Assembly (NCBI GenBank): GCA_050287725.1
Contig: JBNKCL010000018.1
Location: 1 to 57,765, forward strand
From: CBFDBF01 sp050287725
GTDB taxonomy: Bacteria; Pseudomonadota; Gammaproteobacteria; Chromatiales; Chromatiaceae
DNA length: 57,765 nt
Reading direction: 5' to 3'
Made by a program: the position numbers and the translations under genes. Positions 50,244 through 57,765 of this stretch are shown one piece after another. The notes under the pieces are model-generated. The model had not been told where the DNA came from and made no database searches. It saw only the letters and a list, made by a program, of their open reading frames with translations. Each line of letters opens with the position of its first letter. Within the stretch, counting starts at the first letter, position 1.

Positions 50244-50519
50244 CTAACCATTGACTGACTTGCCTTTAGTACATTTAAACAGAATACCTATTGCACTGGA
50301 TATTGCTAAGGCCAGTACGCCAGATGTAACTACAGCAACCACAAATAATGGGTCCAAGTAACCTACATGTAGGTAGTTAGCTATTTGAAATACAACAACG
50401 GATAAAAGAACGGATGAGCATATAGCGACCCGGAATGTTTTAAGCTTCCAGTGTGCTATTAATGAAAATGAAACGCTAATAGCTACAAAAATAGTAATTC
50501 CTAATAGTCCTTCATCCAT
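50244..50519 (-). CDS. Small cassette membrane protein
   Basis: 91 aa, ATG at 50519. Three hydrophobic helices (about residues 5-24, 30-48, 57-80) with a short basic tail (KCTKGKSVNG). No family is recognised. Second cassette from the attI-like site. Like most products of both arrays it is membrane-embedded, with AT-rich codons. Confidence 0.6.
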   Translation of the reverse strand: MDEGLLGITIFVAISVSFSLIAHWKLKTFRVAICSSVLLSVVVFQIANYLHVGYLDPLFVVAVVTSGVLALAISSAIGILFKCTKGKSVNG

Positions 50520-50537
50520 TCAACTATACCTTTTGCA

Positions 50538-50618
50538 ACATAACGCTTGGGTAAGGGGCCGAGCGAGTAGCGAGGTCCCAGTGAGCGAAAGCGAACGATC
50601 TTGACCCTATTGTTAGCT
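50538..50618 (-). other. attC site b1 (of the first cassette of the second array)
   Basis: ACATAAC (50538-50544) and GTTAGCT (50612-50618), 81 bp. The interior (GGTAAGGGGCCG, GCGAGGTCCCAG, CGATCTTGACC) is the same attC subfamily as a1 at 166-250 in the first array. The gene stop TAA sits in the GTTAGCT box. Confidence 0.85.
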
Positions 50619-50897
50619 GCCATTAGTTTTGCTCAGCCTCATTTGGTGCTTTTCTAGCGCTATGCCATGAGCGAAATGGGTTTGATCTTTTGTTGGGAAC
50701 CATTTTGTAATCCAAGCACAACCGAACTCATCAATTTCCTCAACCTCAAATATTTCTCCTACCATTGAAAATACTTGCGCCCTTTCTTCCTCTGGCAAGT
50801 TATGGTCAATGGCCTTATCTATTTCTAGCACCTCAACATAATCACCAATATGAATCTCGTTACCATCAATATCCTGAGTTGCTTTGATATTTTTCAT
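50613..50897 (-). CDS. Soluble cassette protein, first in the second array
   Basis: 94 aa from ATG at 50897, immediately beside the insertion junction; the frame open further upstream runs through the attI-like repeats and is not coding. Small, acidic and beta-rich: IDGNEIHIGDYVEVLEIDKAI near 8, the SMVGEIFEVEEIDEFGCAWITKW segment near 43 and ending MRLSKTNGS. The pattern (short strands with G-D turns) suggests an SH3-like barrel. No named family. There is no ribosome site, so translation may be leaderless-like or depend on an upstream element. Confidence 0.65.
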   Translation of the reverse strand: MKNIKATQDIDGNEIHIGDYVEVLEIDKAIDHNLPEEERAQVFSMVGEIFEVEEIDEFGCAWITKWFPTKDQTHFAHGIALEKHQMRLSKTNGS

Positions 50898-50903
50898 AGC
50901 AGC

Positions 50904-50990
50904 CAACAGGTGATTATGCGGACAGCACCAATATTGTGTTATGTTGCCGACACCAATATTGTGATATGCGGCCAGCTGTTCTCTTTTCGG
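50904..50990. other. attI-like site of 25-bp repeats, homologous to the site beside intI
   Basis: The cassette joins at CCAAC; AACAGGTGATTATG follows, identical to 2485-2498. TTATG or ATATG recurs at 50914, 50939 and 50964, exactly 25 bp apart, each unit ending CAATATTGTG. Ungapped, 48 of 64 positions agree with the site at 2485. The two repeats here are more alike than those beside intI. Confidence 0.75.
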
Positions 50991-51018
50991 CAATAATATT
51001 CGATTTTTTCCCGGGATG

Positions 51019-51038
51019 TTGTAGGAAAATTCCTACAA
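51019..51038. repeat. Inverted repeat beside the second attI-like site
   Basis: TTGTAGGAA, AA, TTCCTACAA: perfect 9-bp arms. It lies where the integrase promoter region would be in the first array. Possible protein-binding site; no T-run for a terminator. Confidence 0.45.
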
Positions 51039-51077
51039 GAATCGAATTCGAGAGGGGCGGATTTGGGCTGTGAAATG

Positions 51078-51094
51078 ACGGGCGTAGCGCCCGT
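51078..51094 (-). terminator. Hairpin downstream of spoT, weak terminator
   Basis: ACGGGCG, TAG, CGCCCGT, a 7-bp stem 32 bp past the spoT stop. Only a short T-poor tail follows, so termination is uncertain. Confidence 0.3.
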
Positions 51095-51125
51095 TTGTAC
51101 CGCAAAGGGGGCGGTTGCGCCGGTC

Positions 51126-53300
51126 TTACCCGATCTGACGGGTGATGCGCATCACCTGCGGCAGGACGCGCAGGTTGCGGATGATCCGGGCGAGTTGTTT
51201 GCGGTCGCGTACACTGACCACGAACCTGAGGGTGGAGGTAAGGCCGTCGCGCTCATCCATGGCGACGTTTTCAATATTGGAATCGGTCTCGGCGATGGCC
51301 GCCGCCACGGTGGCCAGCACCCCGCGTTTGCTGTCCACCGCAACCGCCAACTCGGCACTGAACTCGCCCGCCGGTTCTTCCGCCCAACCCACATCGAGCC
51401 AACTTTCGCCCTGGCGGCGAAAATCGCCGAGATTGGGACACTCCTGGCGATGCACCACCATCCCTCTGCCGGGATTGAAGATCGCCACCACGGCATCCCC
51501 GGGGATGGGGCGGCAGCACTTGGCGAACTTCACCACCATCCCTTCGGTACCGCGGATCGCCAACGGCGCGGCCGTGCCCCCGGCGGCCTCCGGCTGTTCC
51601 GCCTCGCCCCCCGCGATCCGGCGCGCCACCAGCAGCGACATGCGATTGCCCAGCCCGATCTCTTCCAGCAGTTGATCCAGGTTTTCCAGATTGAATTCGG
51701 AGAGAAGTTGTTCCAGCTGGCCGTCATCGATGGCATCCAGTGACAGTTGGTAACCACTCAGCTGTTTCTCCAACAAGCGGCGTCCCAGATCCACCGCCTC
51801 CTGCCGTTGCAGGTTTTTCAGGAAGTTGCGGATGGTTGCGCGCGCCTTGCCGGTCACCACGAAGTTGAGCCAGGCCGGGTTGGGGTGGCTGCCGGAGGAG
51901 ACGATCACCTCCACGGTCTGTCCGTTGAACAGTTCGCTGCGCAGCGGCACCAGTTGCCGGTCGACGCGCGCCGCCACGCACTGATTGCCTACATCGGTAT
52001 GCACGGCGTAGGCGAAATCGATCACCGTGGCGCCCTTCGGCAACACCATAATCTCGCCCTTGGGGGTGAATACATAAACCTCGTCCGGGAACAGGTCGAC
52101 CTTGACGTTCTCCAGGAACTCCACGGAGTTGCCGGCACCCCGCTGCAGATCCAGCAGGTTCTTGAGCCAGTCGGTGGCGCTCGCCTGGATCGCGCCCCGT
52201 TCCATTCCGCCGGTCTTGTAGGACCAGTGGGCGGCGATCCCTTCCTCCGCCACCCGGTGCATTTCGCTGGTACGGATCTGGATCTCGATGGGGATGCTGT
52301 GGGGGCCGAACAGTACCGTATGGAGTGACTGATAACCGTTGGCCTTGGGGATGGCGATGTAATCCTTGAACTTCCCGGGCACCGGCTTGTACAGGTTGTG
52401 CACCACACCCAACACCCGGTAACAGGTATCCACCCGGTCCACGATGATTCGGAAACCGTAGACATCCACCACCTCGGAGAAGGACAGATGTTTGTCCCGC
52501 ATCTTTTTATAGATGCTATAGACGTGCTTCTCTCTCCCTTCCACCGCGCAGGAGATCCCTTCCTGTTGCAGCCGCTGTTCCAGGGCGGTCTCAATATTAC
52601 CCACCACCTCCTTGCGATGACCGCGCGCGGTCATGAGCGCCTCTCTCAAAACCCGGAAACGCATGGGACTGTGTGCAGCGAAACAGAGCTCTTCCAACTC
52701 CAGACGGATATGGTTCAAACCGAGCCGGTTGGCGATGGGGGCGTAGATCTCCAGGGTCTCGAGGGCGATACGCCGCCGCTTCTCCGGACGCATGACGCTG
52801 AGGGTGCGCATGTTGTGAAGACGGTCGGAGAGTTTAATCAGGATGACCCGGATATCCTTGGTCATCGCCAGCAGCATCTTGCGGATGTTCGCCGCCTGGG
52901 CCTCGGCGTGGGAACGGAAGTCGATCTGGGTCAGTTTGCTGACCCCGTCCACCAACTCCGCGATCTCGTCGTCGAACTCCTCGGCGATCTTCTCTTTGGG
53001 GGTGTTGGTGTCTTCGATGACGTCGTGCAATACGGCCGCCATCAGACACTTATAGTCCATCTTCATATCCGCCAGGATGGAGGCCACCGCCAGAGGATGG
53101 TAGATGTACGGCTCACCGGAGACCCGGTGCTGTCCCTCGTGCGCCTCCGCACTGAACAGATAGGCACGATAGATCTCATGGATCTGTTCGGGTTCGAGAT
53201 AAGACTCCAGGCCGGTGCAAAAATCGCCGATCAACAGGCGCTCGCCTGGCGGTTCAGCCGGAGTGGGAGCGGATTTTTTTTGCGCCTTCTTCCGCTTCAT
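51126..53300 (-). CDS. spoT: Bifunctional (p)ppGpp synthetase/hydrolase
   Basis: 724 aa. HD hydrolase domain about 40-190 with an intact LHDVIEDT (91-98), synthetase domain about 240-350 (YGFRIIVDRVDTCYRVLG, NGYQSLHTVLFGP), TGS domain near 405-465 (DEVYVFTPKGEIMVLPKGATVIDFAY), zinc-finger/CC region (KCCRPIPGDAVV near 605) and C-terminal ACT. The intact HD marks SpoT/Rel rather than RelA. It sets stringent-response alarmone levels. It follows rpoZ and gmk in the standard order, but the expected ridA neighbour is displaced by 7.5 kb. Confidence 0.96.
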   Translation of the reverse strand: MKRKKAQKKSAPTPAEPPGERLLIGDFCTGLESYLEPEQIHEIYRAYLFSAEAHEGQHRVSGEPYIYHPLAVASILADMKMDYKCLMAAVLHDVIEDTNTPKEKIAEEFDDEIAELVDGVSKLTQIDFRSHAEAQAANIRKMLLAMTKDIRVILIKLSDRLHNMRTLSVMRPEKRRRIALETLEIYAPIANRLGLNHIRLELEELCFAAHSPMRFRVLREALMTARGHRKEVVGNIETALEQRLQQEGISCAVEGREKHVYSIYKKMRDKHLSFSEVVDVYGFRIIVDRVDTCYRVLGVVHNLYKPVPGKFKDYIAIPKANGYQSLHTVLFGPHSIPIEIQIRTSEMHRVAEEGIAAHWSYKTGGMERGAIQASATDWLKNLLDLQRGAGNSVEFLENVKVDLFPDEVYVFTPKGEIMVLPKGATVIDFAYAVHTDVGNQCVAARVDRQLVPLRSELFNGQTVEVIVSSGSHPNPAWLNFVVTGKARATIRNFLKNLQRQEAVDLGRRLLEKQLSGYQLSLDAIDDGQLEQLLSEFNLENLDQLLEEIGLGNRMSLLVARRIAGGEAEQPEAAGGTAAPLAIRGTEGMVVKFAKCCRPIPGDAVVAIFNPGRGMVVHRQECPNLGDFRRQGESWLDVGWAEEPAGEFSAELAVAVDSKRGVLATVAAAIAETDSNIENVAMDERDGLTSTLRFVVSVRDRKQLARIIRNLRVLPQVMRITRQIG

Positions 53301-53488
53301 AGGGTCTTCCGGCGGGCATTGATCACCGGGAGCGGCAGGGAAATGGATCTCATTTCAGTCATTACCGTAGATAGTAACGCCTGTTAGAGATTTAGGCATC
53401 ATCGGACGCGCAACGGCGCCCCGGAATGGGCTGCGGATTGAATCGAAACGGAAACCGGTGTCCAGCACCGGCAAGCTTCTGCCAACGA

Positions 53489-53806
53489 TCACCACTCGTC
53501 GGCGGTATCCTCGTTACGTCCCGGATTCTGCTCTTTGACCACCGGCATCTCATCCAGCAGTTCCGCCGCGTACTCTTCGACCGCCTTGCGCTCCAGGTCT
53601 TCCTGCGCCCGCTCTTCGACCATTTTGTCGTCCACCAGGCCTTCGGCGATCTCGCGCAACGCCATGACGGTGGGTTTGTCGTTTTCCCACTCCAGCAGCG
53701 GCTGTACCCCGTTCACCAACTGGCGGGCGCGCCGGGAGGCCAGCAGCACCAAATCAAACCGGTTGTCTACATGATTCAGGCAATCTTCAACAGTAATTCG
53801 CGCCAT
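53489..53806 (-). CDS. rpoZ: RNA polymerase omega subunit
   Basis: 105 aa, ATG at 53806. MARITVEDCLNHVDNRFDLVLLASRRARQL at the start and NDKPTVMALREIAEGLV near 43 are the omega signature. Stabilises beta-prime in the polymerase and forms part of a ppGpp-binding site in gammaproteobacteria, which fits its place between gmk and spoT. The acidic C-terminal tail is slightly longer than in E. coli (91 aa). Confidence 0.95.
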   Translation of the reverse strand: MARITVEDCLNHVDNRFDLVLLASRRARQLVNGVQPLLEWENDKPTVMALREIAEGLVDDKMVEERAQEDLERKAVEEYAAELLDEMPVVKEQNPGRNEDTADEW

Positions 53807-53961
53807 TCGTCACCACTCCAAGAATATTTGTCCCCGCCCGGCGGTTTCGGGGTTGTATCTCTCGTTAACAAGGGGGAGCGAAGCGTGTCCCGCTCCGCGC
53901 CGGAGGAGCGAATACTATAGCCTATATCGGGGCCCCGGACCAAGTATTACCGATGCGGCGG

Positions 53962-54576
53962 TCAGGCCAGCAGATCCTTGATCTGCTCCCGGTGGCGCTT
54001 CGCCTGCGGCTCTTGACGCAGACGCCGGCTGACCACGATGGCCCGCAACTCGTCCAGCGCCTGTTCAAAAACATCATTGATAACCAGGTAATCGAACTCC
54101 GCGTAATGGGAGATCTCATCCCGCGCTTCCCGGGTGCGGCGCCGGATCACCTCGTCGCTGTCCTGTCCCCTCCCCGTCAGGCGCTGAACCAGACTCTCAC
54201 GGCTCGGCGGCAGAATAAAGACGGATACCGTATCGCGTATCCGCTCCCGGACCTGACGCGCACCCTGCCAGTCGATCTCCAGCACCACGTCCGTACCGGC
54301 CTCCAACTGCTGTTGGATTCCGGCCTCGCTGGTACCGTAGAAATTATCGAACACCTGGGCATGTTCCAGAAAGGCCCCTTCCGCCACCAATTTCCGGAAC
54401 TGCTCGATGGTCACGAAATGGTAGTCCACCCCGTCCTGTTCGCCGTTCCGCCTGGGGCGGGTGGTGTGGGAAACCGAGGCCCGCAGTTGCGGGTCGTGCT
54501 CCAACAACGCCCGTAGCAGGCTGGTTTTACCGGCACCGGAAGGTGCGGAGATAATATAAAGGGTACCCGTCGTCAT
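53962..54576 (-). CDS. gmk: Guanylate kinase
   Basis: 204 aa, ATG at 54576. P-loop SAPSGAGKTSL near residue 10, GMP-binding SHTTRPRRNGEQDGVDYHF near 36 and VLEIDWQGARQVRERI near 98. Phosphorylates GMP to GDP. Precedes rpoZ and spoT; all three relate to guanine nucleotide and ppGpp metabolism. It begins 15 bp after yicC on the same strand. Confidence 0.96.
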   Translation of the reverse strand: MTTGTLYIISAPSGAGKTSLLRALLEHDPQLRASVSHTTRPRRNGEQDGVDYHFVTIEQFRKLVAEGAFLEHAQVFDNFYGTSEAGIQQQLEAGTDVVLEIDWQGARQVRERIRDTVSVFILPPSRESLVQRLTGRGQDSDEVIRRRTREARDEISHYAEFDYLVINDVFEQALDELRAIVVSRRLRQEPQAKRHREQIKDLLA

Positions 54577-54591
54577 AATCGTTCGTACATT

Positions 54592-55470
54592 CTATTCGAT
54601 GTTCTGGACCTGTTCCCGCATCTGCTCAATCAGCACCTTCATCTCCACACCGCAGCGGGTCAGCTCCACGTCATTGGATTTGGAACTTAAGGTATTGGCC
54701 TCCCGATTCAGCTCCTGCATCAGGAAGTCGAGCCGGCGGCCCACCGGCTCGTCACGTTGCAGAACCTGGGCCAGCTCTTCCAAGTGCGCGGTGAGGCGAT
54801 CCATCTCCTCGTCCACGTCCAGACGCTGCGCCAGCAGCACCATCTCCTGCTCCAGCCGGCCGGCATCCAATTCCGTGGCCGCCTGTTCGGCCGCCTCCGC
54901 CAACCGGTCGCTCAATCGTTGCCGTACCCCGACCAGAACCTCCGGCATCCTGGCCCGCACCAGCGACACCTGCTCCGCCAGCGCGGCCCGGCGCTGCTCG
55001 ATCAGTTCCGCCAGACGGGCGCCCTCCCGCTGCCGGCTCTCCACCAGGCTTTGCAGCGCCTGTTCCAGCAGCTCCAGCGCCTGTTGCTGCAACGGGGTGA
55101 AATCGGGCTTCTCAACCTCCAGCACCCCGGGCCAGCGAAGGATATCCATGGTACGCGGGGGCACCGACTCGTGCAGCAACTGATCCAGCTCTTGCGACGC
55201 CTCGATGATCCGGGCCGCAAACTCCTTGTTGACCCGCACCCCGGCCACCCCGCCGGCTGCCGCTTCCAGACGCAGCGAGCAGTCCACCTTGCCCCGGCCG
55301 AGATACCGGGCGACCCGCTCGCGCACCGCGGTCTCCAGAACCCGAAACTCCTCCGGCAGCCTCACACCCACCTCCAGATACCGGTGGTTAACGGAACGCA
55401 GTTCCCACGCCAACTCCCCGGCGCTTCCCCGATGCTCCTCGCGCGCAAACGCTGTCATGCTGTTGATCAT
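54592..55470 (-). CDS. yicC: YicC family endoribonuclease
   Basis: 292 aa from ATG at 55470 (MINSMTAFAR); the longer frame runs into the promoter region. Opening INSMTAFARE, ELRSVNHRYLEVGVRLPEEFR near 28 and the closing QELNREANTLSSKSNDVELT, KVLIEQMREQVQNIE are the family signatures. YicC is a stress-linked RNase that affects small RNA stability in E. coli. Head of the yicC-gmk-rpoZ-spoT run and divergent from the kinase gene. Confidence 0.92.
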   Translation of the reverse strand: MINSMTAFAREEHRGSAGELAWELRSVNHRYLEVGVRLPEEFRVLETAVRERVARYLGRGKVDCSLRLEAAAGGVAGVRVNKEFAARIIEASQELDQLLHESVPPRTMDILRWPGVLEVEKPDFTPLQQQALELLEQALQSLVESRQREGARLAELIEQRRAALAEQVSLVRARMPEVLVGVRQRLSDRLAEAAEQAATELDAGRLEQEMVLLAQRLDVDEEMDRLTAHLEELAQVLQRDEPVGRRLDFLMQELNREANTLSSKSNDVELTRCGVEMKVLIEQMREQVQNIE

Positions 55471-55567
55471 AAATAGCCTCTTGCCAACCTGGATATCGCC
55501 CCAGGGTGCGGTGATCCGGCATCCCATCGATTCCGAATCCGTGTATCATAATGGCCTTGTTCCAGCT

Positions 55568-56536
55568 ATGCACCCAATGATCGCCACACCGTTCAAGATG
55601 GAGAAGAATCGCACCAGTCTGCCGGCAGGCACTATACTCGATTGCTACACCATCATTAAACTGATCGGAAGTGGCGGTTTCAGCCTGATTTACCTGGCCG
55701 AGGACGAGGACACTCAGGATCAGGTGGTCATCAAAGAGTATCTGCCGAAGAAACTCGCCACCCGTGGCGACAGCCTCCATGTGCGGGTCGCTACCGAGGA
55801 TCAGCGGGACGCCTTCAACAACGGACGCAAGCTGTTCTATCAAGAGGCCAAGACACTGGCCACGCTACGGCATCCGAACATCGTGCATGTCCGTAATTTC
55901 TTTCTCGCCAACGATACCGCCTATCTTGTCATGGATTACGAATCCGGCAAGAACCTCGGGCGCTACATCAAACGGCGCAAGGGGAAGCTCAGCACCGCCT
56001 TCCTGTTGACGGTATTTCCTCCGGTCCTGGACGCACTCAGCCTGCTGCACGCCAAGGGGCATCTGCACCTGGACATCAAACCCGGCAACATCCATCTGCG
56101 GCCGGGTGGGGACCCGATTCTGCTGGATTTCGGGGCGGTGCATCAGTTCGCCACCACCCGCAGCCGCCAGGCGTCACAGGTGGTCTCTCCCGGTTTCTCC
56201 CCGGTAGAGCAGTACTATGCCTCCGGCTATGTCGGCCCGTGGAGCGATGTCTACGCCATGGGCGCCACCATGCGGGCCTGTATTGAGGGGAAGGCCCCGC
56301 CCTCCGCCGTGGAACGCCACGCCAAGGACACCATGATTCCGGCCGCCCGCGCCTTCCGGAACAGCTATCCCGCCAGCCTGCTGGAAGTAATCGATTGGGC
56401 GATGGAAGTGGACCCATTGTTACGACCCCAGAATGCGGGCGAGATGTTGGCGGCACTGAAAAATGAGACGGGTCGTACCGCCCACGAGGAACACCCGACG
56501 AAAGAGACAACCGTTGCCAATGAGGGTCTGAAATGA
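55568..56536 (+). CDS. Hanks-type serine/threonine protein kinase
   Basis: 322 aa from ATG at 55568; ATGs at 55577 and 55598 are alternatives and none has a clear ribosome site. P-loop LIGSGGFSLIYLAED near 33, catalytic lysine in VVIKEYLP near 56, HLDIKPGNIHL near 158 and DFG in LLDFGAVHQF near 177, followed by the activation segment GFSPVEQYYASG. All key residues are present, so it should be active. It lacks a sensor or membrane domain after the kinase. The cognate PP2C phosphatase gene overlaps its stop by 4 bp. Confidence 0.92.
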   Translation: MHPMIATPFKMEKNRTSLPAGTILDCYTIIKLIGSGGFSLIYLAEDEDTQDQVVIKEYLPKKLATRGDSLHVRVATEDQRDAFNNGRKLFYQEAKTLATLRHPNIVHVRNFFLANDTAYLVMDYESGKNLGRYIKRRKGKLSTAFLLTVFPPVLDALSLLHAKGHLHLDIKPGNIHLRPGGDPILLDFGAVHQFATTRSRQASQVVSPGFSPVEQYYASGYVGPWSDVYAMGATMRACIEGKAPPSAVERHAKDTMIPAARAFRNSYPASLLEVIDWAMEVDPLLRPQNAGEMLAALKNETGRTAHEEHPTKETTVANEGLK

Positions 56537-57420
56537 GTGTCGGCCGTTTCGAAATCGGTGAATACAGCCTGCTAGGGAACCGGCAGATCAACCAGGATCG
56601 ATGTATTGCGATTCAGAACGATGACGCCATCCTGCTGGGACTGGCGGACGGTATGGGCGGACATCCGCGGGGAGAAAAGGCGGCGGAGATCCTGACCGAG
56701 ACCTGCACCTCTTTCTTTGAACAGAACCGGCCGCCGGTTTCACACCCGGAGGAATTCCTGACCCGGCTGTTGCAGAAGGCGCATGAAAATCTAACCGCCT
56801 TCGGTCTGGAACAAACCCCGGCGATCGACCCGCGCACCACCGCGGTGGTGGTGCTGATCCAGCACGGCGTCGCCCACTGGGCACACGTGGGAGACAGCCG
56901 TCTTTACCTGTTCCGTAACGGCAAGCCGTTGAAGCGCACGGTCGACCACTCCTATGTGGAGCGCCTGCAACAATCGGGAATGATCTCCGAGGAAGAGCGT
57001 CAGATTCACCCGCATCGCAACTACGTCACTCGCTGCCTGGGTGGTGAAATCTCCGTGCCCGATATCGCGCTGGGGGCATTCGCCAAACTGCACCCGGGTG
57101 ACGTGCTGCTGCTCTGCAGCGACGGCCTCTGGTCCCAGATCAAAGAGGAAGAGATGGGCGCCGCATTGGCGCAGTCCGGCCCCCTGATGCAGTCGGTGAC
57201 CTCTCTGGTGCAACAGGCGGAGGAGTCCGCATTCCCGGAAAGCGACAACGTCACCGCCATCGCCCTGCGCTGGCTGGAAGAGCAACCGGCCACGAAACAA
57301 GCGGCCGTCCAGACGACGCCGGATAACATCGAGCCGGAAGACAAATTGAACCAGGCTATCGATGAACTGAAAAACGCGATCGAGGCGTTTGAATCCAACT
57401 CGCCCGAGGAGAACCCATGA
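56533..57420 (+). CDS. PP2C-family serine/threonine phosphatase
   Basis: 295 aa, ATG at 56533 overlapping the kinase stop. Metal-site motifs RQINQDRC near residue 17, LGLADGMGGHPRGEKAAEIL near 35, HVGDSRLYLFRNG near 118, LLLCSDGLWSQI near 195 and SDNVTAIALRW near 236 are all in place. It should reverse phosphorylation by the neighbouring kinase. The C-terminal 45 residues form an acidic helix (DKLNQAIDELKNAIEAFE). Its stop overlaps the rph start. Confidence 0.92.
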   Translation: MSVGRFEIGEYSLLGNRQINQDRCIAIQNDDAILLGLADGMGGHPRGEKAAEILTETCTSFFEQNRPPVSHPEEFLTRLLQKAHENLTAFGLEQTPAIDPRTTAVVVLIQHGVAHWAHVGDSRLYLFRNGKPLKRTVDHSYVERLQQSGMISEEERQIHPHRNYVTRCLGGEISVPDIALGAFAKLHPGDVLLLCSDGLWSQIKEEEMGAALAQSGPLMQSVTSLVQQAEESAFPESDNVTAIALRWLEEQPATKQAAVQTTPDNIEPEDKLNQAIDELKNAIEAFESNSPEENP

Positions 57421-57765
57421 GACCCAGCGGCCGCAAGCCGGAGCAACTCCGCCCCATTCGTTTAACCCGGCACTACACCAAGCACGCGGAAGGTTCGGTG
57501 CTGGTGGAATTCGGCGACACCAAGGTATTGTGTACCGCCTCGGTGGAGGAACGGGTGCCGAACTTCCTGAAGGGGAAAGGCCAGGGCTGGATCACCGCAG
57601 AATACGGCATGCTGCCCCGTTCCACCGGCGAACGCATGGGCCGTGAGGCCAGCCGCGGGAAACAGGGTGGACGCACTCTGGAGATCCAGCGACTGATCGG
57701 ACGCTCCTTGCGTGCAGCCATAGACCTGAAGCAATTGGGAGAACGCACCATCACCCTGGACTGTG
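57417..57765 (+). CDS. rph: Ribonuclease PH, 5' part
   Basis: 116 codons before the window ends. MRPSGRKPEQLRPIRLTRHYT, GSVLVEFGDTKVLCTASVEE near 26, AEYGMLPRSTGERMGREA near 62 and EIQRLIGRSLRAAIDL near 89 are RNase PH signatures. It trims tRNA 3' ends using phosphate. The ATG overlaps the PP2C stop (ATGA), so kinase, phosphatase and rph look like one transcript. In many relatives rph lies divergent to yicC; here the kinase pair is inserted between. Confidence 0.95.
   Translation, partial: MRPSGRKPEQLRPIRLTRHYTKHAEGSVLVEFGDTKVLCTASVEERVPNFLKGKGQGWITAEYGMLPRSTGERMGREASRGKQGGRTLEIQRLIGRSLRAAIDLKQLGERTITLDC

Larger units (their letters stand above)
48427..50990. mobile_element. Second cassette array without integrase, ending in an attI-like site
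   Basis: Five or six AT-rich minus-strand genes alternate with attC elements (about 48427, 48943, 49129, 49591, 50147, 50538). The array ends, on the spoT side, at a 25-bp-repeat site homologous to the attI at 2481. No integrase gene or remnant is visible between it and spoT. Orientation matches the first array. Cassette clusters lacking integrase are known, but ones retaining an attI-like sequence are noteworthy. Confidence 0.8.

Noticed and set aside
1..57765. tRNA or rRNA genes
   Set aside because: No cloverleaf with a GTTCRANNC arm and CCA end or rRNA signature was noticed on either strand; a tRNA scan would settle it.

Overview
The window is about 58 kb of a moderately GC-rich gammaproteobacterial chromosome. 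The gene orders rsmD-coaD-ferredoxin, ftsY-ftsE-ftsX-rpoH, spoT-rpoZ-gmk-yicC and recG-ubiC-ubiA, together with ZapD, BioH and long-form HisG, all point to Gammaproteobacteria. A Chromatiales or Ectothiorhodospiraceae-like lineage is my guess from the general flavour, not something shown. No rRNA, tRNA, CRISPR array or prophage was seen.

Layout. 1-4017: a chromosomal integron. It has AT-rich minus-strand cassettes separated by attC sites, a repeat-built attI, and a divergent integrase with an extra N-terminal segment. 4112-13421: mixed metabolic and envelope genes (kbl-like, DUF6524, DUF2238, PNPOx-like, Sel1 lipoprotein, tas-like, glgP) with a MITE and a repeat-rich spacer. 13699-21921: core genes (ferredoxin, coaD, rsmD, an M16 protease pair, ftsYEX, rpoH). 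22263-28992: a biotin operon bioB-F-H-C-[zapD]-bioD followed by a DAHP synthase, with a well-formed BirA operator over its promoter at 29236-29269, overlapping the start of divergent comF. 30059-38999: hisG, several small exported proteins, a FIST-GGDEF protein, a glycosyltransferase, PEBP, ubiC and ubiA. 39031-43582: recG, a thiamine-linked pair, argE and ridA. 43673-48410: an accessory run of exported proteins and a NYN nuclease. 48427-50990: a second cassette array without integrase but with its own attI-like site. 51126-57765: spoT, rpoZ, gmk, yicC, then a Ser/Thr kinase and PP2C phosphatase pair overlapping the 5' end of rph.

The most interesting signal is that the two cassette arrays, 47 kb apart, look like parts of one system. 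Both have cassettes on the same strand and both end in an attI-like site made of 25-bp direct repeats. The two sites are about 75% identical over 64 ungapped positions, and the arrays share one attC subfamily. Only the first array has an integrase, so one IntI may serve two insertion sites, the second lying just downstream of spoT. The accessory DNA of the second array plus its neighbours splits the usual spoT-ridA-recG order. Cassette products are mostly small membrane or exported proteins of unknown function, one of them an ankyrin-repeat protein.

All calls rest on reading the sequence and on family knowledge; no database search was run. Cassette functions, several start codons and the proposed structured RNA after rpoH are the least certain parts.
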